Part shown: positions 7,767-12,586 of the stretch, piece by piece
How the letters are laid out: the number at the start of each line of letters is the position of its first letter
Numbering within the stretch: position 1 is the stretch's first letter
Assembly: GCA_023488945.1 (NCBI GenBank)
Contig: JAMDBZ010000031.1
Span: 12,570-25,155, forward strand
Direction of reading: 5' to 3'
DNA: 12,586 nt
DNA from: Deltaproteobacteria bacterium
GTDB taxonomy: Bacteria; Desulfobacterota_E; Deferrimicrobia; Deferrimicrobiales; Deferrimicrobiaceae
Made by a program: the position numbers and the translations under genes
The notes under the pieces: generated by a model
Database searches by the model: none
Told to the model about the DNA's origin: nothing
Seen by the model: the letters and a program-made list of their open reading frames with translations, nothing else

Positions 7767-8249
7767 CTATCCTTCCAGCAATTCCTTGAGGTGCCGCGCC
7801 ATCCCGTCGTGGTGGGTCGCGGGCCAGTAGATCCTGCCGCACGATGCGCAGGTCCGGAAACGGTCCTGCGTCAAGTACACGTACGGGGGGACCCGGTCCT
7901 CGACGCCCGCCTTCTCGATCGTCACCAACGGCTCGTTGCACAGGACGCACCGGGAGAAGAGGCGCCTCTCCGGATCGAGCGGGGAATGGGCGACCACCTG
8001 CCGGAGCTGGTCTTTGCAGTCGTCCCCGCGGACGAAGAAGTGGCGGTGCCGGACCTTCCTCCGCTTGATGATGCGGGTGTCCCGGGTGAGGAGGACCCGT
8101 CCGGTTTCCTCCACGCGGTCGGCCAGCTCGTCGTCCGGGATCTTTGGGAAGAATTCCACGTCGCATCCCAGGATCCGGAGCCACTTCGCGAGCTTCCCAA
8201 GCATGCCGTCTGCGATGAACCGGGGTTCCATGGCTTGCCCTGCGTCCAT
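7767..8249 (-). CDS. Mut7-C domain protein: PIN-like fold with C-terminal zinc ribbon, putative RNase
   Basis: A 160-aa protein matching the Mut7-C family (PF01927 type). The PIN-like part has the acidic Asp14 in RFIADGMLGKLAKWLRILG, the DDELADRV helix and Asp57 in LLTRDTRI, which are the usual metal-binding positions. A zinc ribbon follows with CVLC (Cys101/104) and CASC (Cys134/137), then the conserved YWPATHHDGM end. The family is predicted to cleave RNA, but no bacterial substrate is known to me. I chose the ATG at 8249, preceded by GGGAAG; ATG at 8231 (MEPRFIADGM) or TTG at 8285 are alternatives. It is transcribed away from the sugar kinase gene. Confidence 0.88.
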   Translation of the reverse strand: MDAGQAMEPRFIADGMLGKLAKWLRILGCDVEFFPKIPDDELADRVEETGRVLLTRDTRIIKRRKVRHRHFFVRGDDCKDQLRQVVAHSPLDPERRLFSRCVLCNEPLVTIEKAGVEDRVPPYVYLTQDRFRTCASCGRIYWPATHHDGMARHLKELLEG

Positions 8250-8308
8250 GGTTCTTCCCGAGGCTTTCCGCCCGGCTGGCCGCAACGATCCACCGGGTCG
8301 CGTCGATG

Positions 8309-8320
8309 ATGATGTATCAT
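8309..8320. promoter_or_regulatory. Small palindrome in the divergent Mut7-C/pfkB intergenic region
   Basis: The A/T-rich sequence ATGAT-GT-ATCAT is a perfect inverted repeat in the 109-bp region between the two divergent starts. It overlaps possible -10 hexamers on both strands (TATCAT on plus, TATGAT on minus), but no matching -35 was found for either. It may be a regulator site or part of a weak divergent promoter. Confidence 0.25.
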
Positions 8321-8358
8321 AATTCGATTGTCATCTCCCGCGCGAGAAGAGGGCGGGC

Positions 8359-9270
8359 ATGAGTCTTCTGGTCGTCGGCTCGATGGCGTTCGACAGCATC
8401 AGGTCTCCCTTCGGGGAGGTGGAGCGGGTCGTCGGCGGCTCGGCCGCCTACTTCTCCCTGGCGGCGAGCTACCTCGCGCCGGTGCGACTGGTCTCCGTCG
8501 TGGGGCGCGACTTTCCCAAAGAGACGATCCGGATGTTCCGCGAGCGCGGGATCGACACGCGGGGGCTCAAGGTGGCCGACGGGGAGACCTTCCGCTGGAG
8601 GGGGTATTACGAGTACGACCTCAACACGGCGCACACCGTCTCGACCGAGCTCAACGTCTTCGGAGACTTCGCCCCGGTCCTTCCCGAGGAGTACCGCGAC
8701 ACGCCGTACGTCTTCCTGGGGAACATCGCTCCCGCGCTCCAGATGAAGATCCTCGAGCAGATCCGCCGCCCGAAGCTCGTGGCGCTCGACACGATGAACT
8801 ACTGGATCGAGAACAGCCCCGGGCCGCTGCGGGAAGCGATTTCCAAAGTGGACATCCTCATCGTCAACGAGAGCGAGATCCGGGAGCTGTCCGGGGAATA
8901 CAACCTGGTCAAGGCGGCACGGACCGTGATGGACCGGGGGCCGAAGCGGGTCGTGATCAAGCGCGGGGAGTACGGCGTCCTCCACCTTGCCGACGGGGCG
9001 ATGTTCGCCGCGCCGGCCTACCCGCTGGAGACGATCTTCGATCCCACCGGGGCCGGCGACAGCTTCGCGGGCGGCTTCATGGGGTATCTCGCCTCCCGGG
9101 GCGACGCCGATCTCTCCGAGATGGACTACCGGCGCGCCACGATGTACGGGAGCGCAATCGCCTCGTTCACGGTCGAGGCGTTCAGCGTCGAGCGTCTCTC
9201 CCGTCTCACGACGGAGGAGATCGGCGGCCGGATCGAGGCATTCCTCGCCCTCACCGAGTTCCGGGGCTGA
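8359..9270 (+). CDS. PfkB/ribokinase-family carbohydrate kinase
   Basis: A 303-aa cytoplasmic kinase expected to transfer phosphate from ATP to a sugar or nucleoside hydroxyl. The N-terminal family region has the Gly26-Gly27 hinge (VVGGSAAYFSLAASYLAPV), then VSVVGRDFPKET. The middle has LVALDTMNYW and the NESEIREL motif, and the C-terminal PfkB signature is DPTGAGDSFAGGF with catalytic base Asp234. Length is typical. The substrate cannot be assigned: neighbours give no pathway context. The ATG follows GAGGG with 5-nt spacing. Two hairpins downstream may end transcription. Confidence 0.9.
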   Translation: MSLLVVGSMAFDSIRSPFGEVERVVGGSAAYFSLAASYLAPVRLVSVVGRDFPKETIRMFRERGIDTRGLKVADGETFRWRGYYEYDLNTAHTVSTELNVFGDFAPVLPEEYRDTPYVFLGNIAPALQMKILEQIRRPKLVALDTMNYWIENSPGPLREAISKVDILIVNESEIRELSGEYNLVKAARTVMDRGPKRVVIKRGEYGVLHLADGAMFAAPAYPLETIFDPTGAGDSFAGGFMGYLASRGDADLSEMDYRRATMYGSAIASFTVEAFSVERLSRLTTEEIGGRIEAFLALTEFRG

Positions 9271-9363
9271 CGCGCTCCCCGCAGGACCGTCGAAACCGTC
9301 CCGCGCGCCGAAACCCGCCACCCGGTCGCGCATCCAAACGGAAAAGATTGCTGTCTCAAGGAG

Positions 9364-9383
9364 CCCGGAGCCCCCCCTCCGGG
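9364..9383 (+). other. Short hairpin downstream of the sugar kinase
   Basis: The inverted repeat CCCGGA (9364-9369) and TCCGGG (9378-9383) flanks a C-rich loop of eight bases. It lies just before a stronger hairpin and may act with it in termination. Confidence 0.3.
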
Positions 9384-9389
9384 TCGTGA

Positions 9390-9420
9390 CGGCGGCCCCG
9401 ATCCCCTCGCGGGGCCGCCG
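9390..9420 (+). terminator. GC-rich hairpin, probable terminator after the sugar kinase
   Basis: An 11-bp perfect stem, CGGCGGCCCCG (9390-9400) with CGGGGCCGCCG (9410-9420), encloses a 9-base loop. It is followed by CTGTTG rather than a real T-run, so termination may be weak or factor-assisted. Position between pfkB and the clp promoter supports the role. Confidence 0.45.
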
Positions 9421-9456
9421 CTGTTGCATGAAGATCGCAGGTCCGGGCCCCGTTTC

Positions 9457-9486
9457 TTGACCCGTTTCGCGGCGCGGGAATACAAT
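9457..9486 (+). promoter_or_regulatory. Sigma70-type promoter of the Clp ATPase gene
   Basis: TTGACC (9457-9462) and TACAAT (9481-9486) are 18 bp apart, each with one mismatch to consensus. The start site would be near 9493, about 54 nt before the ATG. I see no CIRCE element or sigma32-like box, so heat-shock control is not evident from the DNA. Confidence 0.6.
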
Positions 9487-9546
9487 TGAGATCAGAACGG
9501 GTCGCCCCTGGATCACGCGCTTTTTTTGCTTCGGGAGGGGCACGAC

Positions 9547-11922
9547 ATGTCGAAACTGTCCGCTGCCGCCGGCCTCGCGTGGCAGATCGCGGCCGGCGAG
9601 GCCGCCGCCGCAAGGCATCCATTCATCGAGAGAGAGCACCTCCTGATCGGCGTCTGCAGCCTGCACAAGACGCTGGGCTTCCTGCGCTTCACCAAGGTCG
9701 AGTCGCTCCCCGTCGATCCGATCCGGGGCGAGGCCGACGGCGTGGAGGACCTGCTTCTGGGGCTGGGGATCACGGCGACCGCGCTCCGGAGAGGCGTCCG
9801 CTCGCGGCTCCGCCCGGCGCACGCGGTCCACGTCGACAACGTGGTGCACCGCAGCGACGCGTGCAAGGCGATCTTCAAACGGGCGGTCGAGATCGCCCGG
9901 GCGGCGGGCTCCGAGGAGACGAAGACCCATCATCTCCTGGCGGGGATCCTGGAGAACCCGGGTCCGGTCATCGCGGCGGTGCTGGCGGGGGCCGGCGTAT
10001 CGGTCGAGGCGCTGCGCCAGGAGGCGCTGTCCGGCGGAGGCGCGCGCCGGTGCAAGGTGACGCCCGAGCCGGCCGAGAACGTCGCCGTGATCGACGAGCC
10101 CCGTCCGGCGGACACGCCGCTGCTGGACCGGTACGGCCGGGACCTCACCAAGGCGGCCCGCGAGGGGCGGCTTTTGCCCTTCGTGGACTCGGAGCGGACG
10201 CGGAACACGGTCCGCCAGCTCATCAAGGTTCTCCTGATGCCCACAAAGAACAACCCGGTGCTCGTCGGCGAGGCGGGCGTCGGGAAGACGGCGATCGTGG
10301 AGGCGCTTGCCGAGCGGATCGCGATGGGGCGGGACCGCCGGATCCTCACCGGGAAACGGGTCGTCGAGCTCTCGATGGCCGAGCTCGTCGCCGGGACGAA
10401 GTACCGCGGCGAGTTCGAGGAGCGGCTGACGCGGCTCATCGACGAGATCCGCTCCCACCCGGAGGTGATCCTCTTCATCGACGAGTTCCACACGGTCGTC
10501 GGGGCGGGGCGGGCCGAGGGCGCTCCGATGGACGCGGGGAACATCATGAAGCCGGCCCTGGCCCGGGGCGAGCTCCGCTGCATCGGGGCGACGACGATCT
10601 CCGAGTACCGCCGCAGCATCGAGAAGGACCCGGCGCTGGAACGCCGCTTCCAGCCGATCCAGGTGGCCGAGCCGGACCGGGACGAGACGATCGAGATCCT
10701 CTTCGGGATCCGCGCGCACCGGGAGGCGCACTTCGGCGTCACGATCGCTGACGAGGCGCTCGAGACCGCCGTGGAGCTCGCGATCCGGTTCGACCCGGCC
10801 CACTTCCTGCCCGACAAGGCGATCGACCTGCTCGACCGGGCCTGCGCGGAGAGCCGCGTCCCCATGCTCTCCCTGGCCTTCGAAGTGGAGCGGGAAAGCC
10901 CGGCGGCCGTGGCCGTCGTCCGGCCGGATACGGTGGCCCGGGTGGTCGCGGAGAAGATGAGCATCCCCATCGAGGTCGTCCGCGGCGGAATGGGCGGGCT
11001 GACGGAGGCGCGGATCCGGGGGCTGGAGGAGTACCTGAGCCGGCATGTCATCGGGCAGGAGGACGCAATCTCCCGGATCTGCCGGCGGCTGCTCCTTGCG
11101 CACGCGGGCTTGGGCGACAGGCGCCGCCCGCTGGGGGTCTTCCTGTTCCTGGGGCCCTCCGGGGTGGGGAAAACGGAGGTGGCCCGGCGGATCGCGAAGT
11201 ATCTCTTCGCGGACGAGCGGGCGTTCATCCGGCTGGACATGTCGGAGTTCCAGGACAACACCTCCGTCTCGCGGCTTCTCGGCGCCTCCCCCGGCTACGT
11301 CGGTTACGAGGAAGGAGGCCAGCTCACCGGACGCCTGAGGACCACCCCCTACTCGGTCGTGCTCCTGGACGAGGTGGAGAAGGCGGCCCCCCGGGTCTTC
11401 GACGTCTTCCTCCAGCTCTTCGACGAGGGGCGCGTCACGGACAGCCAGGGGCGCGTGGCCGATGCGCGCAACGCCATCTTCGTCATGACGGGCAACGTCC
11501 GCGTCTCCAAGGAGATGGGATTCCACGCGGGGGAGGAGGCCGAAGCGGCGGGAAGCGTGCTCGCCGAGGTCCGCAAGCGGTTCCGCCCGGAGTTCCTCAA
11601 CCGGATCGACGAGCAGATCCCGTTCCGGCCTCTCGCGCGCGAGGACGTGCGTCGGGTCCTGGAAGTCCACCTGGGCGAGCTGGCCGAGAACCTCATGGAG
11701 ACGCACGGCGTGTCGCTCGTCGTCGAGCCGGAGGCCCGGGACTGGATCGCCGACCAGGGGTACAGTCGCGAGTACGGCGTCCGGGAGCTCGGCCGGGTGA
11801 TCGACCGGTGGATCCGGGGTCCGATCGGACGGATGAGCGCGGAGGGGAAGCTGGGGCCGCTCGCCGGTTCGGGCCGCTCCCTGACGGTCCGAAGGGCCGG
11901 GGAGGGCGTCGTGCTCGTCTGA
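9547..11922 (+). CDS. Clp/Hsp100-family AAA+ ATPase with two nucleotide-binding domains and no long middle domain
   Basis: A 791-aa ClpA/ClpC-like unfoldase. Residues 1-~165 form a Clp N-domain (HPFIEREHLLIGVCS and THHLLAGILENPG mark its two repeats). NBD1 has Walker A GEAGVGKT (241-248), Walker B ILFIDEFH (Asp312-Glu313) and an ALERRF arginine-finger region. NBD2 has Walker A GPSGVGKT (536-543), Walker B VLLDEVEKA (Asp608-Glu609), the SPGYVGYEEGGQLT pore region, an FLNRIDE finger and a YGVRELGR sensor 2. The ~120-residue coiled-coil of ClpB and the UVR domain of ClpC are absent. MGF (657-659) lies where ClpA has IGL and ClpC VGF, so docking to a ClpP-like peptidase is plausible but inferred. 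The ATG follows GGGAGGGG by 6 nt. No clpP or clpS gene is in the window. Confidence 0.92.
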   Translation: MSKLSAAAGLAWQIAAGEAAAARHPFIEREHLLIGVCSLHKTLGFLRFTKVESLPVDPIRGEADGVEDLLLGLGITATALRRGVRSRLRPAHAVHVDNVVHRSDACKAIFKRAVEIARAAGSEETKTHHLLAGILENPGPVIAAVLAGAGVSVEALRQEALSGGGARRCKVTPEPAENVAVIDEPRPADTPLLDRYGRDLTKAAREGRLLPFVDSERTRNTVRQLIKVLLMPTKNNPVLVGEAGVGKTAIVEALAERIAMGRDRRILTGKRVVELSMAELVAGTKYRGEFEERLTRLIDEIRSHPEVILFIDEFHTVVGAGRAEGAPMDAGNIMKPALARGELRCIGATTISEYRRSIEKDPALERRFQPIQVAEPDRDETIEILFGIRAHREAHFGVTIADEALETAVELAIRFDPAHFLPDKAIDLLDRACAESRVPMLSLAFEVERESPAAVAVVRPDTVARVVAEKMSIPIEVVRGGMGGLTEARIRGLEEYLSRHVIGQEDAISRICRRLLLAHAGLGDRRRPLGVFLFLGPSGVGKTEVARRIAKYLFADERAFIRLDMSEFQDNTSVSRLLGASPGYVGYEEGGQLTGRLRTTPYSVVLLDEVEKAAPRVFDVFLQLFDEGRVTDSQGRVADARNAIFVMTGNVRVSKEMGFHAGEEAEAAGSVLAEVRKRFRPEFLNRIDEQIPFRPLAREDVRRVLEVHLGELAENLMETHGVSLVVEPEARDWIADQGYSREYGVRELGRVIDRWIRGPIGRMSAEGKLGPLAGSGRSLTVRRAGEGVVLV

Positions 11923-11956
11923 CGCCCCGGCGGGAACCTCGTTCCGCGCGGGGCGT
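11922..11956 (+). terminator. Long hairpin overlapping the clp stop codon, terminator-like
   Basis: An 8-bp outer stem ACGCCCCG (11922-11929) with CGGGGCGT (11949-11956) and an inner GGAAC/GTTCC stem around CTC are separated by a small internal loop. The following ATCTT is only weakly T-rich. It could terminate or attenuate transcription into the next gene. Confidence 0.4.
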
Positions 11957-12019
11957 ATCTTAAGAAGGAAGGAAGTTTTCGCGTCCAACCGTTACGTCCG
12001 CACGGGAGGAGGGGAAACG

Positions 12020-12532
12020 ATGCCTACCAAAGCCATCTACAGTCCGGCCAGCCGCAAGAACGTCGATCGGGAGACCGATCCCTACATCGCGCGCCGGGGC
12101 GCCGCGTCCGTTGCGGCCTGCCCGAGTTGCCGCGCGATCTGTCGCAACAAGCGGTGGCACCTCGACGAAGTCGAATACAAGCGCATGACCGGGAAGAAGG
12201 GCGTGCTCTTCCGGACCTGCCCGGCGTGCCGGAAGATCGCCGACGGGTTCCCCGCCGGGATCGTCACGCTCCGGGGCGACTACCTCCGCGAGCACCGCGG
12301 GGACATCCTGAACCTTGTGCGGAACGAGGAGAAGCGGGCGCGGGGATTCAACCCGCTGGCGCGGATCGTCCACCTGAAGGAAGGGGAGGACTGGCTCGAG
12401 GTGGCGACGACCGCCGAAAAGCTGGCGCAGAGGATCGGGCGCGAGGTCTACAAGGCGTGCCGCGGAACCCTCGAGTACAAGTGGTCGGAGGACGCCAAGG
12501 TCGTCCGCGTCAACTGGGCGCGCGGGGCGTGA
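12020..12532 (+). CDS. Four-cysteine zinc-binding protein resembling the BCAM0308 family, function unknown
   Basis: A 170-aa soluble protein. After a basic N-terminus (YSPASRKNVDRETDPYI) it has two CxxC pairs, Cys34/Cys37 (CPSC) and Cys67/Cys70 (CPAC), plus a lone Cys41, which probably form one zinc ribbon enclosing a charged insert. The second half (HRGDILNLVRNEEKRARGFN, then WLEVATTAEKLAQRIGREVYKA, then KWSEDAKVVRVNW) looks like an alpha/beta fold. Similarity to the uncharacterised BCAM0308 family is from memory of its pattern. The two-CxxC arrangement also recalls NMD3-type ribosome-export ribbons, but that is only a resemblance. Translation is strongly primed by GGAGGAGGGG just upstream. 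It has its own terminator and no partner on the same strand except clp upstream. Confidence 0.75.
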   Translation: MPTKAIYSPASRKNVDRETDPYIARRGAASVAACPSCRAICRNKRWHLDEVEYKRMTGKKGVLFRTCPACRKIADGFPAGIVTLRGDYLREHRGDILNLVRNEEKRARGFNPLARIVHLKEGEDWLEVATTAEKLAQRIGREVYKACRGTLEYKWSEDAKVVRVNWARGA

Positions 12533-12558
12533 CGGCCGCCCGCCCCGCCGTCGATGGT

Positions 12559-12584
12559 CCGCGGAACGGGCGCCCCGCGGTTTT
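12559..12584 (+). terminator. Intrinsic terminator after the four-cysteine protein gene
   Basis: The 6-bp stem CCGCGG (12559-12564) pairs with CCGCGG (12575-12580) around a 10-base loop and is followed at once by TTTT (12581-12584). This is the clearest intrinsic terminator in the window, though the T-run is short and the window ends two bases later. Confidence 0.65.
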
Positions 12585-12586
12585 CA

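Noticed and set aside
8317..11988. A 1223-codon open frame on the minus strand opposite pfkB and the Clp ATPase gene
   Set aside because: It is antisense to two well-supported genes, is dominated by Asp, Arg, Pro, Leu and Val without domains, and is the expected by-product of high-G+C codon bias.

Overview
The window is a high-G+C bacterial chromosomal segment with dense genes, short spacers and Shine-Dalgarno-led starts. The caa3-type oxidase operon, an integron-integrase-like recombinase remnant and a winged-helix/zinc-ribbon protein of the COG3357 type would fit an aerobic or microaerobic Deltaproteobacteria/Desulfobacterota-like organism. That placement is inference; no rRNA or other phylogenetic marker is present.

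Region 1 (1-5375, + strand) is an aerobic respiration locus: the 3' end of coxB (CuA site fused to a cytochrome c domain), coxA, coxC, coxD, heme A synthase (ctaA) and heme O synthase (ctaB/cyoE). Together these supply an A2-type ('YSHP') caa3 heme-copper oxidase and make its heme A. coxB and coxA are separated by an unusual gap of about 526 bp that holds a degenerate direct repeat and no credible gene; from coxA on the genes are tightly packed.

Region 2 (5376-7071) is a small accessory island or scar. It holds a tyrosine recombinase related to integron integrases that loses homology after about 188 residues, a possible antisense fragment of a membrane protein fused at the break, and an intact mazEF toxin-antitoxin pair. 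mazEF has a near-consensus sigma70 promoter whose -10 lies inside a 13-bp palindrome. The mazF part looks clearly lower in G+C than its surroundings.

Region 3 (7072-9270) holds housekeeping-like genes: a DUF1992 protein translationally coupled to a winged-helix/zinc-ribbon regulator (COG3357-like), a convergent Mut7-C (PIN-like plus zinc ribbon) protein, and a divergent PfkB-family sugar kinase.

Region 4 (9271-12586) has a hairpin pair, a good sigma70 promoter, a two-AAA+-domain Clp/Hsp100 ATPase lacking a long middle domain, a terminator-like hairpin, and a four-cysteine protein resembling the BCAM0308 family, followed by an intrinsic terminator. I see no CRISPR array, tRNA or rRNA, and no clearly new multi-gene system. 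The best leads are the repeat-bearing gap in the cox operon, the recombinase/mazEF scar, the possible ATA start of ctaB, and the Clp ATPase with its cysteine-rich neighbour.
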